Shown here piece by piece: positions 35,037 to 45,433 of a stretch of DNA of 64,000 nt. The stretch's first letter is position 1. Each line of letters opens with the position of its first letter. The notes below the pieces were generated by a model. The model did no database searches, had not been told where the DNA came from, and saw only the letters and a list, made by a program, of their open reading frames with translations. A program made the translations under genes and the position numbers. Source of the stretch: Leptolyngbya sp. BL0902 (GTDB lineage Bacteria > Cyanobacteriota > Cyanobacteriia > Phormidesmidales > Phormidesmidaceae); NCBI RefSeq assembly GCF_016403105.1, contig NZ_CP046155.1, positions 3,005,906 to 3,069,905 on the forward strand. The letters run 5' to 3'.

Positions 35037-35476
35037 GGAAAGTAACTCCTAGGGATTACATTAGAATGGCCACGATGAGTTGGCCATCCCACTGACTATG
35101 TTGTGACATCACCAGCCCAGCCCGCCGTGATGGGTTAGAGGATAGGGATAGTGTGTCAATCAAGCGGATTAACACACCAGAAGATGCGCCCTAGTCTCAG
35201 CTTCGTTGTGAGCGAAGCAAGGTCATGATCAGCGGGTGAAGGCTGGTAGGTTTACTATGCACAACCCCAGGGTAAAAGTGGCTACGCACAATCGCTGAAC
35301 TTGCCTAATGCGTTGGGCAATGGGTGTGAAAAACAGGCTGAAAACCCTTTTCCTGCATCGCTTTTGGCCTTTGATATTGCTAGAGCAGGGTGGGGCCAAG
35401 TTCAGCCAATTGACGGAGGGGCAGCGGATAGCTTACGCAGATGATCTACAAAACGTATGCGAAGCTTTGGGGCCTA
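35037..35476. other. Intergenic region between ssb-like and GDPD genes
   Basis: 440 bases. It holds the ssb-like promoter on the minus strand; I see no clear gene. A hairpin GCTTCG-TTGTGAG-CGAAGC is at 35200-35218 without a T-run. Short frames here have no recognisable domain. Confidence 0.55.
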
Positions 35477-36190
35477 TCAAAAGGGATCAAAAATGTAGTT
35501 GTCGGCACAGGATTGGGCCTTGGCTTGGTCGGAGGGACTGCGAACAGTCCAGGTGATGAGCGGAATGTGAAAGGCACATTTGGCCACCGTGGTCGAGAGT
35601 TTGGGCAAAGAGCGCAGGTCGTAGGCGATGAAGTGGGGCTGGCTAGCCCAGTTGAACAGCAGGTTGCTATGGGCGAGGGCCAAGTGGCGGGGGGCGGGTT
35701 CCCAGCCGATGGCGCTGGACAGTTGGCCGCGTTGAATGTGGGGTGCGTGGTGTTTAAACCACTGCAAAGATAAGGGATTGAACGACTGGACGGCAAACTC
35801 ACCCTGGTAGTGGGTGAGCGTCTTGAGCAGAGCGCGTTCGAGGGCTCCAACCCGACCTTCGTTTTTGATTTCAATCAGTGCCGGAACCCGCCCGTCAATC
35901 ACATCTAACGCCTCCGCTAACGACGGGATCCTTTCGTCGGTGTCGTAGAGGCGATAGTGTTTCAGGCTGGCAAGGGTTTGGTGGTGAATGATCCCCGGTT
36001 GCCCGGTGAGGCGGTCGAGGGTTTTATCGTGGAAGACGGCTAACTCACCATCGGCTAGGAGCTGGATATCCATCTCAATGGGGAAGCCTTGGGCGATGGC
36101 CGCGTCAAAGGCCAGGAGAGAGTTTTCCGGCACCGTCTTGCCCTGGTGCAGGCCGCGATGGGCGATAGGTCGAGCGGTAATCCAGTCCAT
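35477..36190 (-). CDS. Glycerophosphodiester phosphodiesterase
   Basis: 237 residues from MDWITARPIAHRG (36190), three codons inside the longest frame. GDPD TIM-barrel hallmarks are PIAHRGLHQGKTVPENSLLAFDAAIAQGFPIEMDIQLLADGELAVFHDKTLDRLTGQPG (catalytic HRG, EMD and HD residues) and LIEIKNEGR, then VQSFNPLSLQWFK. It hydrolyses glycerophosphodiesters to an alcohol and glycerol 3-phosphate. No signal peptide, so cytoplasmic, probably phospholipid turnover or phosphate scavenging. Confidence 0.94.
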   Translation of the reverse strand: MDWITARPIAHRGLHQGKTVPENSLLAFDAAIAQGFPIEMDIQLLADGELAVFHDKTLDRLTGQPGIIHHQTLASLKHYRLYDTDERIPSLAEALDVIDGRVPALIEIKNEGRVGALERALLKTLTHYQGEFAVQSFNPLSLQWFKHHAPHIQRGQLSSAIGWEPAPRHLALAHSNLLFNWASQPHFIAYDLRSLPKLSTTVAKCAFHIPLITWTVRSPSDQAKAQSCADNYIFDPF

Positions 36191-36291
36191 GGCAGGCATT
36201 CTAGACCAGACTGCTCCCCGCTTGGGTTAAGGGAATTTCTAGATTCTGCCTAGGATCTTAACCTAGGCTTGAGGCCGTTGGTGGCGATGCC

Positions 36292-37785
36292 CTAGCCCTC
36301 CAGCAGGGGCTTTAGATCGAGATGTTGGCCAATTTCTTCGGTTAGGGCCGTGAGGACAGCTTCACGATGTTCGCGGTAGTTGGGGATGCCCGTGGGCAGT
36401 GAGCCTAGCCCCCGCTGCTGGCGGAGACGATTGAGCCACGCCCGTCGCCAGGGGCCGTTGTCAAAAATACCGTGGAGGTAGGTGCCCCAGAGGGATTGGC
36501 TGCGGTCTACTACGCCGAGGCTGCGATCTTCAAACAAAAACTCGAATTCGTAGCCCGTTTGTTCCTTGGCTTCGGAGAGGCTGAGCTGGGTGCGGCCCTG
36601 GTGCAGTTCGTAGCCGGAGACAGGCAGACCATCCTGGGGAAATCGGGAGGTAACGGTGCGCTGGCGGGCGACTTTTTGCTGGGTGATCACCGTCCGCATG
36701 GGCACCAAATCGAGGCCGGGGAAGCGTCCTTCGTGGCCCTCAATGCCTTCGGGATCGGCCATGAACTGCCCCATCATTTGAAAGCCGCCGCAGATGCCCA
36801 TCACGGTTCCTCCCGCTGCCACATAGTCGCGGATGGCATCTGCCATACCCGTGCGCTGGAGGGTGAGCAGGTCGGCGATGGTGGTTTTGGTGCCGGGGAT
36901 GATCACCGCATCGGGGTAGCCCAGGTCATCCTTGGGGCTGAGGTAGGTGACGCGCACCGAGGGCTCTGATTCGAGCGGGTCGAAATCGGTGAAGTTGGCA
37001 ATGCGGGGTAGACGCACCACGGCAATCGTTAAGTCGGCCTGCTTTTTGCGGTTGGGCAGGCGATCTAGCAGACTGAGGGAATCCTCGGCGGGCAAGGTTT
37101 GATCCATCCAGGGCACAACTCCCAGTACCGGAATCCCGGTGCGCTCGGTGAGCCAAGCTAGGCCCGGTTCTAGGATGCTCCGCTGGCCTCGAAATTTATT
37201 AATGACAATGCCCTTCACCAAGGCCCGTTCATCGGGATCCATAAGTTCTAGGGTGCCAACAATGTGGGCAAACACGCCACCCCGGTCGATATCTGCCACC
37301 AGCACCGTGGGGGCATTCAGGTGTTTGGCAATCCGCATATTGGTGAGATCGCGGTGTTTGAGGTTCACCTCCACCGGGCTACCTGCCCCTTCGCACACCA
37401 AAAAATCGTAGTCCTGACTGAGCACAATCAGCGATTCTTGAATCGCCTGCCAGCCTTTGTCAAAAAAATCTTCGTAGTAGCGCTGGGCGGTAGTGGTGCC
37501 AACAGCTTTGCCCTTAAAAATCACCTGGGAGGTCATATCTCCCTGGGGTTTCAGCAAAATTGGGTTCATCTCCACCTGGGGAGATACTCCCGCTGCCCAA
37601 GCCTGCACCGCCTGGGCATAGCCCATCTCGCCCCCGGTGGCCGTCACGTAGGCATTGAGGGCCATGTTCTGCCCCTTGAAGGGAGCTACCCGCCACCCCT
37701 GACGGTTCAACAAACGACAAATGGCCGTCGTAATCAGCGATTTGCCGACGTGGGAGGCCGTTCCCACTACCATAATTGCCCGCAT
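36292..37785 (-). CDS. cobQ: Cobyric acid synthase
   Basis: 497 residues. ATP-dependent amidation of the corrin ring of adenosyl-cobyrinate side chains with glutamine. N-terminal P-loop MVVGTASHVGKSLITTAICR, then GYAQAVQAWAAGVSPQVEMNPILLKPQGD and VCEGAGSPVEVNLKHRDLTNMRIA. The C-terminal class I glutamine amidotransferase has catalytic Cys in GICGGFQMMGQ and the His of GTYLHGIFDN. No B12 riboswitch pattern is obvious upstream. A second corrin gene, cbiT, is 1.6 kb away on the same strand. Confidence 0.96.
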   Translation of the reverse strand: MRAIMVVGTASHVGKSLITTAICRLLNRQGWRVAPFKGQNMALNAYVTATGGEMGYAQAVQAWAAGVSPQVEMNPILLKPQGDMTSQVIFKGKAVGTTTAQRYYEDFFDKGWQAIQESLIVLSQDYDFLVCEGAGSPVEVNLKHRDLTNMRIAKHLNAPTVLVADIDRGGVFAHIVGTLELMDPDERALVKGIVINKFRGQRSILEPGLAWLTERTGIPVLGVVPWMDQTLPAEDSLSLLDRLPNRKKQADLTIAVVRLPRIANFTDFDPLESEPSVRVTYLSPKDDLGYPDAVIIPGTKTTIADLLTLQRTGMADAIRDYVAAGGTVMGICGGFQMMGQFMADPEGIEGHEGRFPGLDLVPMRTVITQQKVARQRTVTSRFPQDGLPVSGYELHQGRTQLSLSEAKEQTGYEFEFLFEDRSLGVVDRSQSLWGTYLHGIFDNGPWRRAWLNRLRQQRGLGSLPTGIPNYREHREAVLTALTEEIGQHLDLKPLLEG

Positions 37786-37876
37786 GGCGCTTCTCCCAAA
37801 ATCTAAAACGGATGGGGGTGGCCCACCTCTAACTCTTCTCCCCGTGAATGAGGAGAGCCGGAAATCTTGTCAACCC

Positions 37877-38299
37877 CTAGCCCTGCCACCAACTGGGCAG
37901 GCGCAGCCAGCGATGCCAGGTGTTGTGAAGATGATCGCCCCAGGTGGGCCGCAGTTGGCTAGTGCTGAGTTGTTCTAGATGATGGCACAGGTGATGCCCC
38001 AGGGGCGTGAGCCGAAAGCTATCGGTCAGCCCTTGGCCATCCACTTCGCGCCGCAGCAGCCCCACGGCAATCAGCCACATCAGTTCGTTGTCCGCTTGCA
38101 GTTCCGACAGGGAGCGACGGGTATAGCCCTGTGTCACCCCCTGGGGATGACACACCTGACGCACCGAAACACTTTGGTGGCGGAGGGTAATCAGCAGGTC
38201 TAGGCGAAAGGGGGAGCACTTGAAGGCGCGTTCGGCCCGCCTCCAGGAGGACTGGGGATAGCGCTGGATTAAACTGGGGTCTGAATTTACAAGGGCCAT
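37877..38299 (-). CDS. Npun_F0494-like conserved cyanobacterial protein
   Basis: 140 residues: RYPQSSWRRAERAFKCSPFRLDLLITLRHQSVSV, QGVTQGYTRRSLSELQADNELMWLIAVGLLRREVDGQGLTDSFRLTPLGHHL. I recall this pattern as the Npun_F0494 family, found almost only in cyanobacteria. The C-terminal part resembles a winged-helix end (LIAVGLLRREVDGQG..DSFRLTPLG), so DNA binding is possible. Function unknown; cobQ begins 91 bases downstream on the same strand. Confidence 0.75.
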   Translation of the reverse strand: MALVNSDPSLIQRYPQSSWRRAERAFKCSPFRLDLLITLRHQSVSVRQVCHPQGVTQGYTRRSLSELQADNELMWLIAVGLLRREVDGQGLTDSFRLTPLGHHLCHHLEQLSTSQLRPTWGDHLHNTWHRWLRLPSWWQG

Positions 38300-38424
38300 A
38301 GGTTCTCAGTCAGGGCGGTTGGGGAGAGGGTGATACCTAGCCCCATTGTATAGGCGGTGTAGGGGTAATCCCAGATTGCGGGACAATGCTGGGGTCGGTA
38401 TCAAAACATTCGGCGGAGAAATCT

Positions 38425-39309
38425 ATGCGCGGTGAGCTGTCGGCCCTAGCAACGGCCTGTTTGTGGGCGGTGGCGACCATGTTATTTGGCCAACTGGGCA
38501 AGCAACTGCCGCCCTCGGTGATGAACTTGGCAAAGGGCGTCATCGCCCTCACCCTGGTCGTGATCACGCTGCTGGTGCTGCAACGGGCACCCGTAGGGTT
38601 AGATCCTCGATCCTGGGGGCTGCTGTTGGCCAGTGGTGGCCTGGGCATCGGCATCGGCGATACCCTGTACTTCACTTCCATCAATCGGATTGGCCCTCGG
38701 CGGGCGCTGCTGCTAGAAACCCTATCACCGCCCCTAGGGGCTTTGCTGGCGCTGTTGTTTCTGGGCGAAGTGCTGTCCCTGCGGGCCTGGGCAGGAATTG
38801 GCCTCACGGCTCTGGGGGTAGTATGGGTGGTGTCTGAGCGGGTGCCCACCGGAGCAACCTCAATGCGGCCAAGGTGGCAAGATACGACCTTTGGGGTGCT
38901 GGCCGCCCTCACTTCAGCGGTGGCAGCGGTGCTATCGCGGGCCGCCCTAGCCGACACCGTGATTGACCCGCTGTGGGGAACGCTGGCCCGATTGGGGGGC
39001 GGCCTAGCAATCCTGCTGATTATCCTTCGTCGCCAAGGCCCGTTGCCCACCCCTCGGCAAATTGCGCCCAATCGCCGGGTGCTGGGCGGGCTATTCCTGG
39101 CCACCTTCTTAGGCACCTACCTGGGCATCTACCTGCAACAAACCGCCTTCAAATTTGCCCCCACGGGCATCGCCCAATCCCTGCTGGCTACCAGCCCCCT
39201 GTTCATCCTGCCCCTGGCGGCGGCGATGGGAGAAAGGGTCAGCGGTCGGGCCGTGGGGGGAGCGCTGTTGGCCTTGGCGGGGGTGGTGCTGTTGGTAATG
39301 GGGCGATAA
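38425..39309 (+). CDS. DMT-superfamily (EamA) transporter
   Basis: 294 residues from MRGELSALATACLWAVATMLFGQL; an upstream in-frame ATG at 38386 would add 13 residues. Ten predicted membrane helices in two EamA repeats of five; the repeat hinge region is ETLSPPLGALLALLFLGEVLSLRAWAGIGLTALGVVWV, and the second repeat ends ATSPLFILPLAAAMGERVSGRAVGGALLALAGVVLLV. Such proteins export or import small metabolites; no substrate can be inferred. Divergent from the Npun_F0494-like gene with a 125-base gap that must hold both promoters. Confidence 0.92.
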   Translation: MRGELSALATACLWAVATMLFGQLGKQLPPSVMNLAKGVIALTLVVITLLVLQRAPVGLDPRSWGLLLASGGLGIGIGDTLYFTSINRIGPRRALLLETLSPPLGALLALLFLGEVLSLRAWAGIGLTALGVVWVVSERVPTGATSMRPRWQDTTFGVLAALTSAVAAVLSRAALADTVIDPLWGTLARLGGGLAILLIILRRQGPLPTPRQIAPNRRVLGGLFLATFLGTYLGIYLQQTAFKFAPTGIAQSLLATSPLFILPLAAAMGERVSGRAVGGALLALAGVVLLVMGR

Positions 39310-39341
39310 GGGAGTCGGGATGCGGGAGGGGGAAGTCGGGG

Positions 39342-39938
39342 CTAAACCTTTTCGCCGCTGAGGATGAAGATCGGGTCTACGGCGGTAAAGACTTGGTGGT
39401 TGCCCTTCACCTCTAGGCGGTTGACGGCGGGTTGGGCCGCTTCGATATTGCGGACTTGAAGCTGAGCAAAGGTTTCAGAAACGCTGTAGAGCCCTTCTAA
39501 ATTGCCCACCGTGACCACCAAGCGTCCACCGGGGGGCAGGTAGTTCCAGGCGGCTTGCAGAATAGTTTTCAGAGATCGCCCTCCCTCCACAAAGATGCAG
39601 TTAGGATCGGGGGATAGATGGTCTAAAACCTCTGGGGCGCTGCCCTGCACTACGGTCAAATTAGATAGCTCAAACCGCTGGCAATTGCGACGAATTAAGT
39701 CCGCCACGTCTTCATCGCGCTCCACCGCCACCACTTGGCCCTGCCTGCACATCAGCGCAGCCTCAATGGCCAGGGTGCCTGTGCCTGCGCCAATATCCCA
39801 TAGCACATCCGTGGGCCGCAGCCGCAGATACCCCAGCAGCAATAGCCGCACCTCCCGACTGCTGAGGGGAATACCGGGCAACTGCTCAAAGAGGGCATCA
39901 GGAATGCCGGGGGTGGCATAGGGCCAAAGGGTAGACAT
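39342..39938 (-). CDS. cbiT: Precorrin-6B C15-methyltransferase (decarboxylating) subunit CbiT
   Basis: 198 residues from MSTLWPYATPGIPDALF. SAM-binding motif LWDIGAGTGTLAIEAALMCRQGQVVAVERDEDVADLIRRNC; then FVEGGRSLKTILQAAWNYLPPGGRLVVTVGNLEGLYSVSE, and a C-terminal KGNHQVFTAVDPIFILSGEK typical of cyanobacterial CbiT. It methylates C15 and removes the C12 acetate of precorrin. The N-terminal PGIPDALFEQLPGIPLSSREVR is the family signature. Confidence 0.93.
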   Translation of the reverse strand: MSTLWPYATPGIPDALFEQLPGIPLSSREVRLLLLGYLRLRPTDVLWDIGAGTGTLAIEAALMCRQGQVVAVERDEDVADLIRRNCQRFELSNLTVVQGSAPEVLDHLSPDPNCIFVEGGRSLKTILQAAWNYLPPGGRLVVTVGNLEGLYSVSETFAQLQVRNIEAAQPAVNRLEVKGNHQVFTAVDPIFILSGEKV

Positions 39939-40074
39939 AGACCACGCTGTCGGGGGGCGCTTCCATTGTGCCATTGTCGCTAAATCCGGCCAAATCTTCA
40001 GGGAGTCGGCGGTGAGGTGGGACGTTGCAGTCGGCTAGACCTACGTCCAATGACCCCAGAGATGTAAAGACGCC

Positions 40075-40749
40075 TTACTCCGGGTGAGGAGCCTCCACCA
40101 AGCGGAGAGAAAATACCTCGCTGAACGACTGCTTCACCAGGGGCACCACCTCCGCTACGGTGATGCCGGGGCAAAATTGCGCCACGCTGCCCACGGCTTT
40201 ATCGGCAATGCCACAGGGAATAATCGCTTCAAAGCCCGCCAAGTCGGGACACACATTAAGGGCAAAGCCGTGCATCGTAATCCAGCGGCTGACCTTGATG
40301 CCGATGGCGGCTAGCTTGGTATCACCGACCCATACCCCGGTGAGTCCGGGCTGGCGCGTTGCGTGGATACCCAGGGTCGCCAAGGTCTGGATCACCACTT
40401 CCTCTAACTGCCGCAGATACCAGTGCAAATCCGTCTGGTGGCGCTTGAGATCGAGGATGGGATAGCCCACCAGTTGGCCGGGGCAATGGTGAGTCACTTC
40501 GCCGCCACGCTCGATGCGAAACAGGGGATGGGGAGGGTTACTCTCCAGAAATTTAAGATTTTCAGTGGTGGATCCCTGGCCCAGGGTGTAGACCGGAGGG
40601 TGCTCCACCAGCAGCAGACGGTCGGGCTGGGGAGATTGACGGTGGCGCGAAACCCAGCTTTTTTGCAGGTTCCAGGCATCTGCATAGGGCACCAACCCCA
40701 GGGTATAGACCTCGCAGAAAGGCTGATCAGCCTGCTGATCGCGTCCCAT
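40075..40749 (-). CDS. lipB: Octanoyl-[ACP]:protein octanoyltransferase
   Basis: 224 residues from [12 protein letters not shown]; the frame is open 28 codons further with two more Met, so the exact start is uncertain. LipB transfers octanoyl from ACP to lipoyl domains. Signatures are [66 protein letters not shown] and FEAIIPCGI (catalytic Lys in IGIKVS and Cys in PCGI). Divergent from hpf/lrtA. Confidence 0.93.
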   Translation of the reverse strand: MGRDQQADQPFCEVYTLGLVPYADAWNLQKSWVSRHRQSPQPDRLLLVEHPPVYTLGQGSTTENLKFLESNPPHPLFRIERGGEVTHHCPGQLVGYPILDLKRHQTDLHWYLRQLEEVVIQTLATLGIHATRQPGLTGVWVGDTKLAAIGIKVSRWITMHGFALNVCPDLAGFEAIIPCGIADKAVGSVAQFCPGITVAEVVPLVKQSFSEVFSLRLVEAPHPE

Positions 40750-40916
40750 CTTGTCAACCGTATAAGAACTGGAAAATGTCATGAACTGTGGAAAAACGAG
40801 GATGGGGGAATCAAGATTTATCAACCCATGCAAAGGATTCTAACGGACGGTGTTGTGCAGAATACAAGGTGCTAGGGTGAAGTCATAAGCCGACGTTTCA
40901 AGGAGTCCGCTTTACT

Positions 40917-41546
40917 ATGAAACTGGTTATCCATGGCAGAAATATCGAGATTACCGATGCAATTCGTGACTATGTGGAGCAGAAGATCCTCAAGGCGGTC
41001 AGCCACTTCAATCACCTGACCAACGAGGTGGACGTTCACCTATCGGTGGCGCGGAACCCTCGGATTAGCTCCAAACAGTCGGCAGAGGTAACGCTCTATG
41101 TCGATGGGGCCATTGTGCGGGCTGAGGAAAGCAGCGAAAACCTGTACGCCAGTATCGATCTAGTTGCCGATAAAATTAGCCGCCAACTCCGCAAGTTCAA
41201 AGAAAAGCGCAACGACCGCAGGCATGGCAACCTGGGCAAAACTACGGAAGCCTACCTCAACGAAGCGCCTGTTACTAACGTCACGGAGGTGCTAACCAAC
41301 GCTGAACCTCAACTACCCGAAGAGGTGATCCGGGCCAAATACTTCGCGATGCCGCCGATGACGGTAGCCGAAGCCCTGGAGCAACTAACGCTGATCGACC
41401 ACGATTTCTATATGTTCCTCAATGCAGAAACCAACGAAATCAACGTGGTCTACGAACGCAACCACGGTGGCTATGGCCTTATCCAACCCCGTCAGCCTAA
41501 CGGCAACGAAGTGGTAGCGAAAGAGCTTTCTGCCACGGCCTCCTAG
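40917..41546 (+). CDS. hpf: Long-form ribosome hibernation promoting factor (LrtA)
   Basis: 209 residues. The N-terminal RNA-binding domain ([47 protein letters not shown], then [44 protein letters not shown]) occupies about 1-100. A linker is followed by the dimerisation domain [56 protein letters not shown]. The long form makes 100S ribosome dimers. Cyanobacterial lrtA is known as a light-repressed transcript. An AAGGAGT lies before the ATG; a strong terminator follows the gene. Confidence 0.96.
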   Translation: MKLVIHGRNIEITDAIRDYVEQKILKAVSHFNHLTNEVDVHLSVARNPRISSKQSAEVTLYVDGAIVRAEESSENLYASIDLVADKISRQLRKFKEKRNDRRHGNLGKTTEAYLNEAPVTNVTEVLTNAEPQLPEEVIRAKYFAMPPMTVAEALEQLTLIDHDFYMFLNAETNEINVVYERNHGGYGLIQPRQPNGNEVVAKELSATAS

Positions 41547-41617
41547 GCTCTCTTCGGCCAGCGTGGGGTAGCCCTTCAGATCTCATCTCCAAAGTAGGGT
41601 AGCCCCCTAGACACCAT

Positions 41618-41678
41618 CCCGGAGCTTTCGGTATTTCCCAGTAAGACACTGGGGACTCTCCCAAAGGCTCCGGGTTTT
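41618..41678 (+). terminator. Branched intrinsic terminator after hpf
   Basis: Outer stem CCCGGAGC (41618-41625) with GCTCCGGG (41667-41674) encloses a second perfect hairpin CCCAGT-AAGAC-ACTGGG (41637-41653) and is followed by TTTTG. It is 72 bases after the hpf stop. The convergent secA ends at 41752. Confidence 0.8.
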
Positions 41679-41751
41679 GTATGATGGCATCGCAGACTTG
41701 CCCTGTGTGCCCTAGAGGCATGGGCGATAGTCTGCCGATGCGATGGAGAGG

Positions 41752-44667
41752 CTAAGCTTGGGGCACCTGGGCGGCTACCTGGGGCTGGGGCTGGGGCTGG
41801 AACTGGAACAGGGTGTAGACGACATTCCGGCGGATGCCCGTCATCATGTCGAGGAAGAGTTCGTAGCCTTCGCTCTTGTACTCGATTAGGGGATCCTTTT
41901 GGCCGTAGCCACGCAGACCCACGGTTTCCCTCAGGGCGTCCATCTGTTGTAGGTGGTCGCGCCAGAGGCTATCGATCTGCTGGAGGATGAAGAACCGCTC
42001 GGCTTCGCGCATCAGACCGGGTTTGACCTGATCGACCTGGGCTTCTTTGATGTCGTAGGCGATGCGGGCCTGCTCGTGGAGGAAGGTGCGGATTTCGCCC
42101 ACGGAGAGGTTTTCCAGTTGTTCGGGGGTCAAATCCGCCAGCAGGTAGACAAACTCTTTGACCTTATCGACCATTTCCGGCAGTTTCCACTCTTCCGGCG
42201 GCAGTTCGGGGTTGATGTAGGCTTGCACGATATCGTCCATGGTTTGTTCGGCGTAGCCAATCACCATGTCCTTCAGTTGGTCGCCCTCCAGCACCCGCCG
42301 CCGTTCGGCATAGATGGCGCGGCGCTGGTTGTTCATCACCTCGTCGTACTCGAATACCTGCTTACGGATGTCGTAGTAGTAGGTTTCCACCTTCTTCTGC
42401 GCCCCTTCCAGAGAACGGGTCAGCATCCCCGATTCGATGGGCATATCTTCTTCGACGCGGAAGGCGTTCATCAGTCCCGCCACGCGATCCCCGCCGAAGA
42501 TTCGCAGCAGGTTGTCTTGCAGACTGAGGAAGAACTTGGTGGAACCGGGGTCGCCCTGGCGTCCGGCCCGCCCTCGGAGCTGGTTGTCGATGCGGCGGGA
42601 TTCGTGGCGTTCGGTGCCGATTACGTGCAGACCACCCCGCTGGATTACGGTTTGGTGTTCTGTGCTGGTGAAGGTTTCGTACTCGCGGCGGATTTGGTTG
42701 TAGGCGTCGCGAATCGCCTGGATCACCGGATCATCGGTGGGAGCCTTTTCGGCGGCGACGGCGAGTTTGTCTTCGGCCTGAAGTTCTGGCAGGCTGCGTT
42801 CACCATAGGTTTTTACCGCCAAATCCACAGCGGCCTTGAGGTTGGCGACGGCTTCGTTAGACAGTTCGATGGGGAAAATGTCCGCCGAAGCTTTCCAGTT
42901 TTTGGCGGGCTTGCCCGACCCAAAGCCCTGAGCCTTGTTGCGGCTCTGGGCACCGGGGACAGCGGTGACGGAAAATTCGTCCTCGTCTTCGGGCTTCACG
43001 ATGCGGGGCATCAGGTATTCCCGCACCTTCAGACGCGCCATGTAATCGGCGTTACCGCCCAGGATGATGTCGGTGCCCCGTCCGGCCATGTTGGTGGCGA
43101 TGGTGACGGCTCCGCTGCGTCCGGCCTGGGCCACGATTTCCGATTCCCGCTCCACATTCTCTGGCTTGGCGTTGAGCAGGTTGTGGGGCACGCCCCGTTC
43201 GCTCAGCAGGGCCGAGAGCACCTCGGATTTTTCCACGCTGGTGGTGCCGACCAGGACGGGCCGACCCGCTTCATGCATTTCGGCACATTCAGCGGCGACC
43301 GCGTTCCACTTCGCCTCTTCGCTTTTGTAGACTACATCGGACATATCCTTCCGGGCGGGTACCCGGTTGGTGGGCACGATGGTCACTTCTAGCTTGTAGA
43401 TGCGCTCAAATTCCGCCTCTTCGGTTTTGGCGGTGCCCGTCATGCCGGAGAGCTTGGGGTAGAGCAGGAAGAAGTTTTGGTAGGTGATGCTGGCTAGGGT
43501 TTGGGTTTCTGGCTGGATTTCCACATGCTCCTTGGCTTCGATGGCCTGGTGCAGACCGTCACTCCAGCGGCGACCGGGCATCACCCGTCCGGTAAATTCG
43601 TCCACAATCACAATTTCGCCGTTGCGGACGATGTAGTTCACGTCCTTGGTGAACAGTTCCTCGGCCTTGATGGCGTTGAAAATGTAGTGCGCCCAGGGAT
43701 CCTTGGGGTCGAACAGATCGGTGACGCCCAGCATTTCCTCGGCCTTGATGAAGCCCTCGTCGGTCAGCAGCACGTTACGGGCCTTCTCGTCAGCCTCGTA
43801 GTAGTACTCCATGCGGGCCTGGGCCACCTCGGCTTCAATAAACAGTTCCCGTGCCTCGGCTTTGTGCCCTTCCCGCTCTAGTTCTTCAGCCCTGGCTTGC
43901 TTGGCGTCGTATTCCTTCTTGGCCACCTGCTTTTCGCGCCAGAAGAAATCCGCCACCACGGCGGCTTGGGTGTATTTCTCGCTGGGGCGCTCCACCTGGC
44001 CAGAGATGATCAGGGGCGTGCGGGCCTCGTCGATCAGAATCGAGTCTACTTCGTCAATGACGCAGAAGTTGAAGGGGCGCTGCACCACGTCGGCCATGGC
44101 GGTGGCCATGTTGTCGCGCAGGTAGTCGAAGCCAAATTCGCTGTTGGTGCCGTAGGTGATGTCGCAGCCGTAGTTAATTTTGCGCTCCGCTGGGGACATG
44201 CCCTGCTGAATCAGCCCCACGCTGAGGCCCAAAAAGCGGTGTACCTGCCCCATCCATTCAGCGTCGCGGCGGGCCAGGTAGTCGTTCACGGTGACGACGT
44301 GGGCACCTTTCCCGGAAAGCGCATTCAGATACGAAGGCAGTGTGGCCACCAGGGTTTTCCCTTCCCCGGTTTTCATTTCGGCAATTTGGCCATCGTGGAG
44401 CACCATGCCGCCGATCAACTGCACGTCAAAGTGGCGCATCCCCAGCACCCGCTTGGAGGCTTCCCGCACTACCGCAAAGGCTTCCGGCAGAAGGTCATCC
44501 AGGGTTTCGCCCTTCTCTAGGCGCTGCTTAAATTCCGCCGTTTTCCCGGTCAGTGCCTCGTCCGACAGCTTTTGGATTTCCTCCTCCAGCAGGTTGATTT
44601 CCACGACATCGGGACGATACCGCTTGAGTTTACGGGCGTTGGGATCACCAAGCAGGTTCTTCAGCAT
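41752..44667 (-). CDS. secA: Preprotein translocase ATPase SecA
   Basis: 971 residues from [21 protein letters not shown] (44667); the frame opens 28 codons earlier. Walker [10 protein letters not shown] is at 99-107, Walker B is [21 protein letters not shown], a preprotein cross-linking domain follows, then [21 protein letters not shown], helicase motifs [14 protein letters not shown] and [17 protein letters not shown], and [23 protein letters not shown]. The C-terminus ends in a Gln/Pro-rich tail without the zinc-binding SEC-C motif, usual for cyanobacteria. It drives SecYEG export into thylakoid and plasma membranes. Confidence 0.97.
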   Translation of the reverse strand: MLKNLLGDPNARKLKRYRPDVVEINLLEEEIQKLSDEALTGKTAEFKQRLEKGETLDDLLPEAFAVVREASKRVLGMRHFDVQLIGGMVLHDGQIAEMKTGEGKTLVATLPSYLNALSGKGAHVVTVNDYLARRDAEWMGQVHRFLGLSVGLIQQGMSPAERKINYGCDITYGTNSEFGFDYLRDNMATAMADVVQRPFNFCVIDEVDSILIDEARTPLIISGQVERPSEKYTQAAVVADFFWREKQVAKKEYDAKQARAEELEREGHKAEARELFIEAEVAQARMEYYYEADEKARNVLLTDEGFIKAEEMLGVTDLFDPKDPWAHYIFNAIKAEELFTKDVNYIVRNGEIVIVDEFTGRVMPGRRWSDGLHQAIEAKEHVEIQPETQTLASITYQNFFLLYPKLSGMTGTAKTEEAEFERIYKLEVTIVPTNRVPARKDMSDVVYKSEEAKWNAVAAECAEMHEAGRPVLVGTTSVEKSEVLSALLSERGVPHNLLNAKPENVERESEIVAQAGRSGAVTIATNMAGRGTDIILGGNADYMARLKVREYLMPRIVKPEDEDEFSVTAVPGAQSRNKAQGFGSGKPAKNWKASADIFPIELSNEAVANLKAAVDLAVKTYGERSLPELQAEDKLAVAAEKAPTDDPVIQAIRDAYNQIRREYETFTSTEHQTVIQRGGLHVIGTERHESRRIDNQLRGRAGRQGDPGSTKFFLSLQDNLLRIFGGDRVAGLMNAFRVEEDMPIESGMLTRSLEGAQKKVETYYYDIRKQVFEYDEVMNNQRRAIYAERRRVLEGDQLKDMVIGYAEQTMDDIVQAYINPELPPEEWKLPEMVDKVKEFVYLLADLTPEQLENLSVGEIRTFLHEQARIAYDIKEAQVDQVKPGLMREAERFFILQQIDSLWRDHLQQMDALRETVGLRGYGQKDPLIEYKSEGYELFLDMMTGIRRNVVYTLFQFQPQPQPQVAAQVPQA

Positions 44668-44887
44668 GAATACAGCAGCCGGATAGGGTAGGAAATATCG
44701 TTTCTTAGTAAATCGTAGGACAAACCGCCCAACAAGGGGCAATGTCCGCACTCACCCCTGGCCAGCAACAGCCAAAAGTGCTTTTTTATCCTAGCACCTG
44801 GGCCATGGGCACCCGAAGCACCCTGCCGCCAACCTTGGGGGTGATTGACCGAGCGCCGGGGTCGCCAAACAGCGTCCCTGACCACGC

Positions 44888-45262
44888 CTAGGCGACGTGA
44901 CATTCGGGGACGAGGGCAGCGAGGGTCATATCCCAAACCTCAACATGGGTGGTGCCTTCGGTCTCTAGGGCAAGGGTAATGAGGTCATCGAGGGTGGTGC
45001 GATGCTCTACCTGGCCTCCCAAAAGGATGACGCCCCCCCGCTGCTTCACCGTCACCTTGGCGGCATCCACTCGGCCCAGGCGATCTTTGAAGCGAGCCTG
45101 AATGCGCTTGGCCAGCCCGTAGTGATCATACTTTCCGTCTAGGCCCACCCGCTCTGGAGGGATAGCGGAGAGGCAAAGGTTTCCCTGACCATGGCTGCTA
45201 GCGTAGCAAACCCCACGAACACAGTGCCCCGCAATAACTAACGATTTCCAACCCTGAGCCAT
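44888..45262 (-). CDS. BON-domain-like small protein
   Basis: 124 residues. The C-terminal half reads YGLAKRIQARFKDRLGRVDAAKVTVKQRGGVILLGGQVEHRTTLDDLITLALETEGTTHVEVWDM, which matches the BON pattern (amphipathic helix, V.V...GGVI.L.G.V, helix, V..V). BON domains bind lipid or membrane surfaces. The N-terminal 45 residues contain three Cys and no clear signal peptide. The start is uncertain. It stands alone upstream of secA, with a set of 11-base repeats 128-171 bases above its start. Confidence 0.7.
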   Translation of the reverse strand: MAQGWKSLVIAGHCVRGVCYASSHGQGNLCLSAIPPERVGLDGKYDHYGLAKRIQARFKDRLGRVDAAKVTVKQRGGVILLGGQVEHRTTLDDLITLALETEGTTHVEVWDMTLAALVPECHVA

Positions 45263-45389
45263 GACTCGCCTTCCTGTAGATGCTGAAACCTAGGTCGAGC
45301 ACAGCGGTATCCACAGAGCACCGAAGCCCCTAGGATGATAGCCGCACTGACAACGGTGTAACCACTGAAGCTGTAGTCGTTTCGTGGTA

Positions 45390-45433
45390 AAGATTATAAA
45401 CTTATTGTGAGCTTATTATGAAGTTTTTTAGAA
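45390..45433. promoter_or_regulatory. Four 11-bp phased direct repeats (candidate response-regulator site)
   Basis: AAGATTATAAA, CTTATTGTGAG, CTTATTATGAA and GTTTTTTAGAA follow each other at exactly 11-base spacing. The middle two match at 9 of 11 positions; the outer two match the third at 7 of 11. Tandem sites one helical turn apart are typical of OmpR/PhoB-family regulators, and the cyanobacterial Pho box is a set of such repeats of CTTAACCT type. It lies upstream of the BON-domain gene. Confidence 0.5.

Noticed and set aside
36200-37876. Cobalamin riboswitch near cobQ
   Set aside because: I found no B12-box-like stretch in the 91 bases upstream of cobQ or close by.
41953-43392. 479-codon ORF on the plus strand opposite secA
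   Set aside because: It is fully antisense to a strongly conserved SecA; its translation is Gly/His/Val-rich without any known motif. Long shadows are common in GC-rich genes.
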